From a virus, in the IMG/VR virus record IMGVR_UViG_3300023174_000655, positions 1 to 23,238 of that record: a stretch of 23,238 bases of DNA, one strand, 5' to 3'. The translations under genes were made by a program, and so were the position numbers. Every line of letters starts with the position of its first letter. The stretch's first letter is position 1. The notes under the pieces were generated by a model. The model was not told the origin of the DNA. It made no database searches and saw only the letters and a list, made by a program, of their open reading frames with translations. Shown here piece by piece: positions 1 to 8,209 of this stretch.

Positions 1-860
1 CGTCCTGCTGACTTCTTAACAACACCACGATATAAAATTTCACTAGCACCACGACTTACTAGACCGTAGTTACCAAATGAGCTGTTACTTAGGTTGATCG
101 AGCAAAATCCACCGTTTTCACATAAGAATGAAATATCGCAGCAAATTGTAAAGATGGAAACTAACTGTGTGTTTCCTCTGTTCAACATGTGAATACCAAT
201 ACCACCTTGGTTGTACTGTGTAAACGCATCAGCAACCATTGAACGTAAGCCAGTAGTTACAGCACCGTCAACACGCATACCTGTACCAGTTGTTGTGATA
301 CTGGTTACCGCTTGGGTGTATGGGGAAGTTACAATTTCACCAGCACTACCGTCTGGTGGGAAACAGACCGCAGCTGAAGGAGCAATGTGTCCTTTGAAAT
401 TCATACAGAAAATATAAGCACCGTTGTAAACCCAGAAAATATCTTTAGTTGGGTTCTTTGGACGAACTGTGGTGTTACGCAAGTTGTCGCCAACAACTGA
501 TACACGAGCAGGAACTCTTAGTGGGTTATCTTCAATATACTCCCCACTCTTTAAAAATATGGTCGTGCCAGGTGTCGCAACACTCAGAGCCTTTTTTAGG
601 CTTGCAAAACTCTCCCCCAATGTTTTACCGCTGTTGCTGTCATCGCCGCTTTTACTAACATAAAGTACGTTAGGTACTGATGTTGCGCCGATTTCAACAA
701 TCTTTTGTATAGCTGAAAACCCTGCAGGTTGTTTAATTTCTTGTTTAGTAAATAGTTTACCGTCAGCACTGTTAATTGCTAACTCACCTAATTCTAATGC
801 CTCTAGTGATGGTACTTTTCCTGGTATATCACTGCGTTTAAATCTAATATTAGTGCTCAT
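1..860 (-). CDS. Beta-helix tail fibre / virion structural protein (3' part cut by window edge)
   Basis: An open frame runs from ATG at 860 (minus) to the left edge with no stop, giving 286 codons; the C-terminus is outside the window. It starts MSTNIRFKRS and has LELGELAINSADGKLF near residues 23-37, an N-terminal pattern I associate with marine T4-like fibre proteins. Residues about 66-125 (YVSKSGDDSNSGKT, then VSVVGDNLRN) look like the start of a right-handed parallel beta-helix of the pectate-lyase type. Further on are GTGMRVDGAV and YNQGGIGIHM, typical of beta-helix rungs in these virion proteins. A weak ribosome site (AGGGA) lies about 8 bases before the ATG. GC content is visibly higher than in the neighbouring fibre genes. 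Likely role: host-contacting fibre or baseplate appendage. The structural class is fairly sure, the exact role is not. Confidence 0.8.
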   Translation of the reverse strand, partial: MSTNIRFKRSDIPGKVPSLEALELGELAINSADGKLFTKQEIKQPAGFSAIQKIVEIGATSVPNVLYVSKSGDDSNSGKTLGESFASLKKALSVATPGTTIFLKSGEYIEDNPLRVPARVSVVGDNLRNTTVRPKNPTKDIFWVYNGAYIFCMNFKGHIAPSAAVCFPPDGSAGEIVTSPYTQAVTSITTTGTGMRVDGAVTTGLRSMVADAFTQYNQGGIGIHMLNRGNTQLVSIFTICCDISFLCENGGFCSINLSNSSFGNYGLVSRGASEILYRGVVKKSAG

Positions 861-906
861 CTAATTTCCCTTTTGAATTTAATGAATAAGTTTCACGTAA
901 CTTTTT

Positions 907-914
907 TATTTACC
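907..914 (-). promoter_or_regulatory. Weak late-promoter-like element
   Basis: On the minus strand this reads GGTAAATA, six of eight bases of the T4 late -10 box TATAAATA, 47 bases before the ATG of the left-edge fibre gene. It lies between CTTTTTT and AAAAAAG arms that could pair. The match is weak in AT-rich DNA, so this is only a candidate. Confidence 0.2.
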
Positions 915-937
915 AAAAAAGCTAAAATTACTGCTTA

Positions 938-2848
938 TTAGTACTCCCCACAATCGATTATTGTATCAACAAGTTTACCTGCTTTAAGCTCGCCTTCTAC
1001 AGATAAACCTCTGTTCATTTGAGTATTTCCCTCAACTACTAACTCTTTCTGTACTGATGTTGAACCTTGAACTGTCAATGATTCACTTAGATCAGTATTT
1101 CCTGTTACATATAGACTGTTATTAACGTCTACAATTCCCTCCACAGTCAATTTACTATTAACTGTGGTATCACCTTCTACGGTTAATTCTTTTTGTACAT
1201 TTGTCACACCGTCAACAGTTAAATTATTGTTGACATTAGTGTCGCCTTGATCACTACCAATTTGAATATCTGTGGCTTCACCAGCAAAATTAACCTTAGT
1301 AGTTGTGTCATTTAATAGGTTAAATTCTTCTGTTGATGCCTTTAAGTCACCGCCGTCAATATACACATCAGCTGTGACATTTAAATTGTTATTGACATTG
1401 GTAAATCCTTCACTGCTACCAATACTAACTGTATTAGCTTCCCCTGCAAAATTCACTGTTCTTGCTGTGGTATTGGCCAAATTAAATTCTTCTGTGCTGA
1501 CTGTTAAGTCACCACCATCAATCTGTACATCACCAACAACATCTAAATTATTATTAATGTTAGTGGTGCCTTCAGTGCTACCAATATTAATATTATCTGC
1601 ACCGCCTGCAAAGTTTACTGTTTTTGTAGTAGGAGTGTTTAATAGATTAAATTCTTCTGTGCTGGCAATTAAATCACCACCATCAATGACAACATCACCA
1701 ACAACATCTAAATTATTATTAATATTAGTATACCCGTCATAACTTCCAATATTAATATTATCTGCACTACCAGCAAAATTCACTGTGGTAGCATTTGTAT
1801 TAGCTAGGTTAAATGTACTTGTGCTAACTGTTAAATCACCACCATCAATATTGACATCGCCATCAACATCTAAATTATTACGAACGTTAGTAGTGCCTGT
1901 TGCAGCACCCAATACAAGATCAGTAGCAGCACCAGCAAAATTAACTGTAGTTGCTGTATCAGGCAATAAATTAAACGTTGATGAAGTAGTTGTTAAATCA
2001 CCACCGTCAATATTAACATCACCGACAACATCTAAATTATTATTAATATTAGTATACCCATCACCACTACCAATATTAACTTCAACAGCATCTCCAGCAA
2101 AATTAACCGTGGTAGCTGTGGTGTTTAATAAATTAAATGTTGTTTGATTTGTAGTTAAATCACCACCTTGTATTTCTAAGTCTTCGGTGATCGTTAGATT
2201 CTTTTCTACTACAATGTCACCTTTTAGTGTGATCAAACTAGGCAATGATAAATTACCTCTCATTGTAGGAGTATCTACTTGGAATACACTATTAAATCCT
2301 CTTGGGCCTATATATCTATAACCTAGTACATAGATCACATGAGTTGATGTCATGCCTGCTGGTATTGGGGTATCACCAAAGAAATTTAATATTCCTGATT
2401 GATAATCAAAGAACCATTCACCTTGGCCTAAACTGCCATCAGCAAATATCTGTGTGCCGCCACTGGCTTCTGGATCAGTTAAACCTGTATTACCATAAAA
2501 TACTTTAACTCTATATGTATTAATAATATTGACTGAATCAAACTCAGGTGGAATCCAATCTATTAGACCAGTTTTCCATGTTGGATAAACATTGTTTATT
2601 CGTTGACTAGTTGTATCAGGTGTACATTGTATTCTATTATTTTGAAAATAACCATTTACAGTGCCTAATGTTGAACTGGCAGTACTTGGTATTAAGTATG
2701 AATTTAGCCATTGAGTATCACCTCTGTTAAGAGATGGACTTGGAATAGATTCATTACTTGGGCTTTTATTCGCACCGAGATCTGTCTTACTAAGACCTGA
2801 TAATTTCTTTAATAATAAATCTACTTTTGTGTCGAGTGATACTGCCAT
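938..2848 (-). CDS. Repeat-rich tail fibre / virion structural protein
   Basis: The product has 636 residues. The N-terminal 30 residues (LDTKVDLLLKKLSGLSKT) look helical and could be the attachment end. Residues about 45-205 form a non-repetitive domain with YIGPRGFNS near its end. From about residue 230 to 540 there are six copies of a unit of about 54 residues carrying NFAG, then a T-N-NNNL segment, then DGGDL and FNL. After it come six copies of a 12-residue unit (L-T/V-V-E/Q-G) up to the C-terminus IIDCGEY. Such short periods are typical of beta-helix or beta-spiral fibre shafts. AGGATAAGATA precedes the ATG, and the gene follows the 911-residue fibre gene by 12 bases, so the two are probably cotranscribed. 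I infer an elongated trimeric fibre; its place on the virion is unknown. Confidence 0.75.
   Translation of the reverse strand: MAVSLDTKVDLLLKKLSGLSKTDLGANKSPSNESIPSPSLNRGDTQWLNSYLIPSTASSTLGTVNGYFQNNRIQCTPDTTSQRINNVYPTWKTGLIDWIPPEFDSVNIINTYRVKVFYGNTGLTDPEASGGTQIFADGSLGQGEWFFDYQSGILNFFGDTPIPAGMTSTHVIYVLGYRYIGPRGFNSVFQVDTPTMRGNLSLPSLITLKGDIVVEKNLTITEDLEIQGGDLTTNQTTFNLLNTTATTVNFAGDAVEVNIGSGDGYTNINNNLDVVGDVNIDGGDLTTTSSTFNLLPDTATTVNFAGAATDLVLGAATGTTNVRNNLDVDGDVNIDGGDLTVSTSTFNLANTNATTVNFAGSADNINIGSYDGYTNINNNLDVVGDVVIDGGDLIASTEEFNLLNTPTTKTVNFAGGADNINIGSTEGTTNINNNLDVVGDVQIDGGDLTVSTEEFNLANTTARTVNFAGEANTVSIGSSEGFTNVNNNLNVTADVYIDGGDLKASTEEFNLLNDTTTKVNFAGEATDIQIGSDQGDTNVNNNLTVDGVTNVQKELTVEGDTTVNSKLTVEGIVDVNNSLYVTGNTDLSESLTVQGSTSVQKELVVEGNTQMNRGLSVEGELKAGKLVDTIIDCGEY
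966..1215 (-). repeat. Six 12-residue repeats inside the 636-residue fibre gene
   Basis: The coding sequence repeats with a 36-base period. Each unit has the form xxL-x-V-E/Q/T-G-x-T/V-x-V/L/M-x, for example KLTVEGIVDV, SLYVTGNTDL and SLTVQGSTSV. The DNA copies are diverged, so selection seems to act on the protein period. A strand-turn fibre shaft is the likely structure. Confidence 0.7.
1218..2155 (-). repeat. Six tandem repeats of about 162 bases in the 636-residue fibre gene
   Basis: The forward-strand landmark C-C-A/T-G-C-A-A-A-A/G-T-T recurs near 1279, 1442, 1602, 1771, 1933 and 2095, a spacing of about 160 bases (54 codons). The encoded unit runs NFAG, an I-G-S segment, NNNLDVVGDV, IDGGDL and FNL. 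Reading frame is kept through all copies. This is protein-coding repetition and not a CRISPR-type array. Confidence 0.8.
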
Positions 2849-2860
2849 TATCTTATCCTA

Positions 2861-5596
2861 TTAAATAGTGCTCGCACCTAAAGTCAATCTTGTAATACTT
2901 TGATTTTGATTCAATTTAATTCTTACCCAAATTTCATTATTGGTAGCATTGGTACTATTTAAAATTCCAAAACTACAATTATAAGTTATAGTTCCTGTGG
3001 CTGAAGAATCCATATTACCCCCTAATGCACATCCATTAGCCAAACTATTATCTATCCTCATGTCTAACCATTTATTTAAACTACTTTGTGTACCGCCTGC
3101 TCCTGGCATAGCACAGAAAATTGCTGCTACACCTGTGGTTGTTGTATATGTAATACTAAATTTACTAACTCCTGATCTAGTAAATCTAAAAGTAAAATAC
3201 TGTGAATTGCCAGCTACTCTAGTACTTAAATTTGGCCCTGCTGGCAAATACCCTGTACTATAATTTGTTCTATCATGTTTAAGACTATTTACACCAGATC
3301 CTGTTCCTACTACTGTGGCATCTGTGGCCAACAATGTCGAAGTTTGACTATTAAATAATGTACTACCTGCTGTGAATACTGGTGTATCCTGATTAGCCGT
3401 TCCGCTATCTGGATTAACACATCTTGTAGCACCTGTTGTGCTTCCGCCAACTGCTGATGTAAAAAAGATATTGGCTTCATCTAGGAAACTAGTACTACTT
3501 GTAGTACCTGTTTTATATAATACGATGGCATTTAATGCTGGCAATGATGAACTAGCACTACTATAACTGTTATCAACAGTAAATTGTGGCACTGTGGTCG
3601 TTGTAGTCCATGCACCAAATCCTGGTATAATATTGAAAGTAAAATCTGTATTGTTAGGACCAACACCATTTGACACTGCTGTTGTTGATCCTAAGTAAGT
3701 ATAGCCTAAATTTGAATAAGTTTTATTACCTGCACTAGTCCATGGACCAACAGCACTTGTTCTTATTAGTTCGTAGCTTAAAGAGTCATGTGCAGTTTCA
3801 CCAGGATTCCATGTGACTGTAAATCCTGCTTGATATTTTGTTCCTGTATTGTAATGAGGAATAGTGCTGGAATAAGTTAAAGATGATGTCTTTAGAGTAA
3901 ATGACTGTGAACCAAATGCAGGAGCCAATATTGAACTAGAATCATAATACCATAAACCTGTAAATACAGATGGACTAGTTTCGCTTGGTAAACTTATACT
4001 GGTCTGTCCTGCATCACTATGAACAATTTGTACTGTGTTCCAACCTGCTGGTACATTAATACCATTTACAGTATAATCTATAATTTCATGGAATCCAGGT
4101 GTGGTCAACGGATAAGCAACATTATTACTGAGATTTAAAGTAGTATTAGTTACTGTGTAATTGCCTTCATCAGTAATAGATGAAAAAGTAAATGTACCTG
4201 TAGCCGTACTTGTGGCTACAAAAGGTGCACCAACTGAACCTGTAGTCATATCGTATGCTGACAGCTTAATAACTTTACTACTGATAGCAGTAATAATATA
4301 AGTTTCATTAGACTGTAACCCGCCAAATGAGGACTGACCTGCACCCATTCTAATCAAATATCCCACAAGTAATACACCTGCTGTGGGTTGAGTATATCTA
4401 AGTTCCTGACTACCTAATGTAGTCGATGTGAAAACTGTGGTAATAACCTGTGTTGAATTACCATATGTTAATAATTTTGTAACTGTTGTTTGAGTGTTTC
4501 TTTTTACAGTGACTGTTCCTCTATTTGCAGGACCTGTTGCTGTAATTGCATTGGTTTGAAATGAATTTGCCCTAGCTACTAAGATAATTGTTCCTTGGGC
4601 AGGTGCAGTAATCGTATTACCATTAAGTAATTGGCTGCCTGCTGACAAATTAATCAGTCTATATGATAAATTTTGAACTTGAAGTAGTTGATTATTAGGA
4701 AAGGATGGCGGTGCTGGAGGTACTAATAAAGTTAAAGTAAGATTTAGCTGGGCAACCCCATCAGTTAAACTAGTTTGTGGTGTCATTTCAATAGCGCCAT
4801 CTAAGATACCATATTCTGGATCACCTAGTAGAATATAATTGGCATTGTCTGTGGCAATATCCCCTAATACGTTTAAATCCTGATGTACTCTTGTATCATT
4901 AACTAATTCAATAAGTCCAACACCGTTTGAGCTAAGAGCTAAATGACCATCAGTGTTGGTATTATTGATTTTTGTATAATTACTTGCATTTGCAATACCA
5001 GTAAATGTTTTAGCTGGCAGTGTGCCTGATCCTACTATGCTAGTTTGAGCAAAATTATATTCATCGGTGATTTGTGGATCACCCAATCTCATATTATCTA
5101 CATAAATTCTGCGCCATGATTGTGTTAATGATCCTAAATCAAAAGCATTATCTGTATTAGGTATTAGATCACTATTAATATCAGCGTTAAACACAATATT
5201 ATCAGTATTGGCGTCGCCTAGAGTTAAATCACCATCTGCTGTGATAGCACCTGTGGCATGTAAATTGCCATTAATTAAAACATTATTATTAAATATAATT
5301 TCATCGTTAGTAGTAGCAGCTTCAAAAACTAAAGCACCTGCTGTACTATTAATAATGTTATCTTCAATATGGATATCGCCAACTTCAAAAGTAGTACCTA
5401 AAATATTAGTACTTCTTGTTGTTCCATTTACGTCTAGTGTATAGGCTGGATTTGCAGTCTTAATTCCAACCTTATGGTTGGCTCCATCAGCGTCGCTGAC
5501 TAGCAGATAAATTAAGTCATTCTCAAAGCGTAAATTTGTTCCATCACGGAGCAAATTGTCCTTTAAGAGCTGCCCTGAAATACGACCAACGGCCAT
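2861..5596 (-). CDS. Large tail fibre / virion structural protein
   Basis: The product has 911 residues. It opens MAVGRISGQLLKDNLLRDG, an N-terminus I recognise from large structural proteins of marine T4-like phages. Residues about 40-160 hold short beta repeats (ATGAITADGDLTLGDANTD, NAFDLGSLTQSWRRIYV). The rest is Ser/Thr/Asn/Gly-rich with few charges, suggesting several beta-sandwich or beta-prism domains. The C-terminal third has scattered Cys residues (TRCVN, FCAMP, GCALGG, YNCSF) and may be the receptor-binding tip. A strong ribosome site (GGGGAG) precedes the ATG, at the end of a 138-base leader region with a candidate late promoter and two hairpins. The next gene follows by 12 bases. 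Family-level assignment as fibre is likely; the domain roles are inference. Confidence 0.75.
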   Translation of the reverse strand: MAVGRISGQLLKDNLLRDGTNLRFENDLIYLLVSDADGANHKVGIKTANPAYTLDVNGTTRSTNILGTTFEVGDIHIEDNIINSTAGALVFEAATTNDEIIFNNNVLINGNLHATGAITADGDLTLGDANTDNIVFNADINSDLIPNTDNAFDLGSLTQSWRRIYVDNMRLGDPQITDEYNFAQTSIVGSGTLPAKTFTGIANASNYTKINNTNTDGHLALSSNGVGLIELVNDTRVHQDLNVLGDIATDNANYILLGDPEYGILDGAIEMTPQTSLTDGVAQLNLTLTLLVPPAPPSFPNNQLLQVQNLSYRLINLSAGSQLLNGNTITAPAQGTIILVARANSFQTNAITATGPANRGTVTVKRNTQTTVTKLLTYGNSTQVITTVFTSTTLGSQELRYTQPTAGVLLVGYLIRMGAGQSSFGGLQSNETYIITAISSKVIKLSAYDMTTGSVGAPFVATSTATGTFTFSSITDEGNYTVTNTTLNLSNNVAYPLTTPGFHEIIDYTVNGINVPAGWNTVQIVHSDAGQTSISLPSETSPSVFTGLWYYDSSSILAPAFGSQSFTLKTSSLTYSSTIPHYNTGTKYQAGFTVTWNPGETAHDSLSYELIRTSAVGPWTSAGNKTYSNLGYTYLGSTTAVSNGVGPNNTDFTFNIIPGFGAWTTTTTVPQFTVDNSYSSASSSLPALNAIVLYKTGTTSSTSFLDEANIFFTSAVGGSTTGATRCVNPDSGTANQDTPVFTAGSTLFNSQTSTLLATDATVVGTGSGVNSLKHDRTNYSTGYLPAGPNLSTRVAGNSQYFTFRFTRSGVSKFSITYTTTTGVAAIFCAMPGAGGTQSSLNKWLDMRIDNSLANGCALGGNMDSSATGTITYNCSFGILNSTNATNNEIWVRIKLNQNQSITRLTLGASTI

Positions 5597-5612
5597 ACTG
5601 CTCCCCTATACC

Positions 5613-5625
5613 CCGTGTTTCACGG
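5613..5625 (-). other. Small hairpin upstream of the 911-residue fibre gene
   Basis: CCGTG, a three-base loop and CACGG form a perfect 5-bp stem about 12 bases upstream of the GGGGAG ribosome site. It may position or modulate translation initiation. No U-run follows on either strand, so it is not a clear terminator. Confidence 0.35.
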
Positions 5626-5682
5626 TTAACCAAATTCACACCTCTTACGAGTTCTTTGCTGGTTTACCACAGTATAATAGAT

Positions 5683-5703
5683 CAATCAGACCAATTCTGA
5701 CTG
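5683..5703 (-). other. Predicted 5'-terminal mRNA stem-loop
   Basis: On the minus strand CAGTCAGA, the loop ATTGG and TCTGATTG form an 8-bp stem with one G-U pair. If transcription starts at the spacing usual for a T4-type late promoter at 5712-5719, the RNA begins at about 5706 and the hairpin starts at its fourth base. Such 5'-terminal hairpins can protect phage mRNAs from decay. On the plus strand the hairpin is followed by a T-rich stretch (CTCATTTTTATTT), so a plus-strand terminator is an alternative. Confidence 0.45.
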
Positions 5704-5711
5704 CTCATTTT

Positions 5712-5719
5712 TATTTATC
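5712..5719 (-). promoter_or_regulatory. Candidate T4-type late promoter (-10 box) for the fibre genes
   Basis: The minus strand reads GATAAATA, seven of eight bases of the T4 late consensus TATAAATA. It lies in the 138-base gap before the 911-residue fibre gene. Late T4-like promoters need only this -10 box, because gp55-type sigma does not read a -35 element. No promoter-like spacing conflicts with the downstream ribosome site. Confidence 0.5.
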
Positions 5720-5734
5720 AAAATACAAAAAAAC

Positions 5735-6316
5735 TCAATCAAACCCGTGTAAAACGTAGATATTTTTTCCCATGGGCGGTGGGCTGCTGAATCTCAAATA
5801 CACTCCTGCAGGATAAAATTTACCTGGTTGAGCTTGAATATCATCACTTTGTATTAGATCATAATTGGCATAGGCCATTTGCGGAACGTTTTCCACATAG
5901 ACTAATATATTTTTAGGACCAACTGGTTGTTGATCATTCTGACCAATTAACGGCCCAAAATATATTTCTTCTCCATCAACATAAGTAACACCAGCCAATT
6001 CAACATCAGGAGGAGGTGTAAAAATTTGTTGTACAATAGCTGCTGGAGTTTTAGTTTTTAACGCATACCAGATACCTTCTTGCAAAACTTCTAAGGCTCG
6101 AGTAGTAGTATTGTATCTCAACAATCCGCTGTTATTATATGGGATATTTGGTCTTTGATTTAGTGCAGTACCTGGTGGTTCATTTGGATCTCCTGTACCA
6201 ATTGGCAAGGCCAAGCTAACTGTAGAGCTCATAATAATTTGCTGATCTGCTCTATAGGTCACAGATAGATCTTTTGCTTTTTTATTATTAATCTTATAAG
6301 TTTTTAAAAATTTCAT
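5735..6316 (-). CDS. Fibre-associated virion protein, hypothetical
   Basis: The product has 193 residues. Around residues 60-90 is a GLLRYNTTTRALEVLQEG segment followed by WYAL. This resembles the 'G-x-I/L-R-Y-N-T-x-T' stretch seen in many phage tail-fibre and baseplate wedge proteins. The C-terminal half is Pro/Tyr-rich and ends YVLHGFD. The start overlaps the stop of the upstream 105-residue gene by one base (TAATG), suggesting translational coupling. An ATG at codon 29 exists, but it lacks a ribosome site and the coupled start is preferred. It may connect or decorate fibres. No enzyme motif is visible. Confidence 0.6.
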   Translation of the reverse strand: MKFLKTYKINNKKAKDLSVTYRADQQIIMSSTVSLALPIGTGDPNEPPGTALNQRPNIPYNNSGLLRYNTTTRALEVLQEGIWYALKTKTPAAIVQQIFTPPPDVELAGVTYVDGEEIYFGPLIGQNDQQPVGPKNILVYVENVPQMAYANYDLIQSDDIQAQPGKFYPAGVYLRFSSPPPMGKNIYVLHGFD

Positions 6317-6633
6317 TATGCAACTCTAACGTAACTCAATGTAACACTAATACTAGCAGTTGGGTCTGACTTAGCTTGCACTGAGTCTCCTGAATCTAAA
6401 ATGATTTTTTCAGTATCAAAAGTAAACGTATCTCCAGGGGCAATCAATAAATCACTGATAATTTTATTATAATCACTAAAAGTACTACCACCAGTTACAA
6501 GATGTACTTGAATAGTGGTATTATGAGAAGTGGTATTACAAAAAAACATACTGGTAATAGCATATTGCTGACCATTTGCCACCTGTAATACAATATCAGT
6601 TTGATCACTAAGAATCGTACTTTTTAAAGTCAT
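6316..6633 (-). CDS. Small beta-rich virion protein, hypothetical
   Basis: The product has 105 residues, with alternating hydrophobic and polar residues throughout (TDIVLQVANGQQYAI, TTIQVHLV, ISVTLSYVRV) and no Lys-rich or helical stretch. This suggests one beta-sandwich domain, as in small phage tail or decoration proteins. AAGGAA lies close upstream of the ATG. The gene starts 9 bases after the stop of the 360-residue fibre-like gene and overlaps the next gene at TAATG, so it sits inside a fibre operon. I do not recognise a named family. Confidence 0.6.
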   Translation of the reverse strand: MTLKSTILSDQTDIVLQVANGQQYAITSMFFCNTTSHNTTIQVHLVTGGSTFSDYNKIISDLLIAPGDTFTFDTEKIILDSGDSVQAKSDPTASISVTLSYVRVA

Positions 6634-6642
6634 TTTTATTCC

Positions 6643-7725
6643 TTAAAATATTAATCCGTAAACTAATGCCTTAGTAGCACTGATCAATTCACCTGCAGAT
6701 CCTTGATTAACATAATATATTCCAGTACCACCAGTCCTTTGTTCACTTCTTGTATATATCAAACTTTTTCCTTGAAGATATACTGGATCTGATTCTTCAG
6801 ATGGTATATCCTTTATAGTTATTTTTGATTCAAAATTAATTATTCCATCTGATGGACCTATGATAAAAGGCGAGCTCTGTCTTGAATTAGTATTTTCTGT
6901 ACTAATAGTCGTACCAGACATTTTTATTTTTGATGTAGTTGGCGAACCTAAATCGCCAACTACAACTCCATCATTGTTGACAATAAACTTAACTTTTTTA
7001 AGTGTTGTTGCAAGATCAGAAACTGAAATTTGCACCTCAGTATTTGCATCTCCCGCCTGTTTATCATAAGTTTGTATACCAGTATTGGTCTTGATAAATG
7101 ATCCACCAACATTTTTATATCTGTACATTTTTTCAATAAGAGCGTTACCTGCTTCAGCAGCAACGTAGTTTCTTAAATAGGCCAAATTTGGAATATCATT
7201 ACCTTCATCTATTCTATCTTGATATGGATTACTTGTAGGATCTATTTTTATAGATAATACACCTTGATCGCCCAAATCAAATACCAAGCTACTGAAGTTT
7301 CTATAACTACTGCCAGTAGTTATAGAATTAATTTGCAGTCCAACAAGATCATTATTGCTATTTTTTAATACAAAACTTCCATCAACCCTAGTACTTAATA
7401 CTGGATTATAGTGTGTTATTTCTTCATCAAAAAACATTTGAGCCGCATATTTGTCTGGGTTGACACCTCTTTGAATCATTATGCCAGCTTGGCCATCGTT
7501 CAAAGTTCTAGAAATTCCATTGGTGCCTTTATCACCTCTGTTTAGTTCAATGATATTATCTTCAACCTGCATGTCAGTAACATTGACATAATTGGCAACG
7601 CCAGTGACATTTAAACTTCCAATAATGGTAACCTGACCTGTTTGCCCAGTATCAAGTTTGATCTCACTGCCATTTTTGGCAATAATTTTATAACCACCTT
7701 CTTGGATTCTTAGAACTTTTGACAT
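6643..7725 (-). CDS. Tail fibre-like virion structural protein
   Basis: The product has 360 residues. Residues about 25-60 carry beta-repeat sequence (VTIIGSLNVTGVANYVNV, MQVEDNIIELNRGD) very like the N-terminal parts of the larger fibre proteins nearby. NDGQAGIMIQRGVNPDK and the later FFDEEITHYNPV are typical of long phage fibre proteins. The C-terminus ATKALVYGLIF is hydrophobic. No clear Shine-Dalgarno sequence is seen. The ATG lies one base after the TAA of the upstream MGRPL gene, so reinitiation is likely. Probable role: a fibre or fibre-connector subunit. Other structural roles are possible. Confidence 0.65.
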   Translation of the reverse strand: MSKVLRIQEGGYKIIAKNGSEIKLDTGQTGQVTIIGSLNVTGVANYVNVTDMQVEDNIIELNRGDKGTNGISRTLNDGQAGIMIQRGVNPDKYAAQMFFDEEITHYNPVLSTRVDGSFVLKNSNNDLVGLQINSITTGSSYRNFSSLVFDLGDQGVLSIKIDPTSNPYQDRIDEGNDIPNLAYLRNYVAAEAGNALIEKMYRYKNVGGSFIKTNTGIQTYDKQAGDANTEVQISVSDLATTLKKVKFIVNNDGVVVGDLGSPTTSKIKMSGTTISTENTNSRQSSPFIIGPSDGIINFESKITIKDIPSEESDPVYLQGKSLIYTRSEQRTGGTGIYYVNQGSAGELISATKALVYGLIF

Positions 7726-7726
7726 A

Positions 7727-8134
7727 TTAGGTCGTTGGAGTTAACACAATAAAGTCGCCTGTGCTATCTTGATAATTACTCAAATACCATGTGTAAGTAT
7801 TTGAACTAAAATCAGTGGCCAATCTCTTAGTTAATTTGGCAATGGCAATTGATCCTGCTGATGGTGTAGCACCTAGTGTAGGTGTTTTTCCACTATCAGT
7901 GGAGCCTGTGATTAAAATGTCACCATTATTAACAATACTTGATGCTAATACACCAGTTTGATAAGTTGTGCCATCTCTTGTAACCACATAAGTTTTAGCG
8001 CCACGCTGTTTGACAATATAGTAGTCAGTATTAACTGTACCACCAAACTTGCCTACTACTCTGATGCCTGCATCACCTGTGTATGTGCCAATTACCTTGA
8101 CACCGTTTACATCTTTACTTAATGGACGTCCCAT
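7727..8134 (-). CDS. Small conserved virion protein of the 'MGRPL' type
   Basis: The product has 135 residues, starting MGRPLSKDVNG. The MGRPL-N/S-K start is one I associate with small structural proteins of marine T4-like phages. The middle (DYYIVKQRGAKTYVVTRDG) and the C-terminal YTWYLSNYQDSTGDFIVL look like beta strands. A strong ribosome site (CAGGAG) precedes the ATG, in a 73-base leader with a GC hairpin and a candidate late promoter. Having its own leader suggests high expression, as expected of a shell-decorating or abundant virion protein. Function is not established; decoration protein is an inference. Confidence 0.65.
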   Translation of the reverse strand: MGRPLSKDVNGVKVIGTYTGDAGIRVVGKFGGTVNTDYYIVKQRGAKTYVVTRDGTTYQTGVLASSIVNNGDILITGSTDSGKTPTLGATPSAGSIAIAKLTKRLATDFSSNTYTWYLSNYQDSTGDFIVLTPTT

Positions 8135-8168
8135 TTTTTTTCTCCTGTTAATGGCGTTCTAGGCCTAC

Positions 8169-8182
8169 GGGGCGGGAACCCC
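8169..8182 (-). other. GC hairpin in the leader of the MGRPL gene
   Basis: On the minus strand GGGG, the loop TTCCCG and CCCC form a 4-bp GC stem in otherwise AT-rich DNA. It is flanked by TCTAG (8192-8196) and CTAGA (8158-8162 read on the minus strand), which can pair and enclose it. The predicted RNA start at about 8196 makes this a 5'-terminal structure upstream of the CAGGAG ribosome site. Confidence 0.45.
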
Positions 8183-8201
8183 ATAATATATCTAGACAAT
8201 T

Positions 8202-8209
8202 TATTTATC
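8202..8209 (-). promoter_or_regulatory. Candidate late promoter for the MGRPL gene
   Basis: The minus strand reads GATAAATA, seven of eight bases of TATAAATA, 68 bases before the ATG. Its first bases overlap the TGA stop of the glycosyltransferase-like gene. It lies in the loop of an inverted repeat, CTAGACA (8192-8198) with TGTCTAG (8215-8221). Confidence 0.5.

Noticed and set aside
1272-2147. Long plus-strand open frames opposite the fibre repeats
   Set aside because: They are antisense to a coherent minus-strand fibre gene, carry its period and have no start signals.
1218-2155. Regularly spaced repeats suggesting a CRISPR-like array
   Set aside because: Repeat and 'spacer' parts are all in one open frame and conserved at protein level; it is a fibre repeat.
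5682-5708. An 8-codon leader peptide (MSSQNWSD) upstream of the 911-residue fibre gene
   Set aside because: No ribosome site, and the ATG would sit at the predicted transcript start inside the hairpin region; likely chance.
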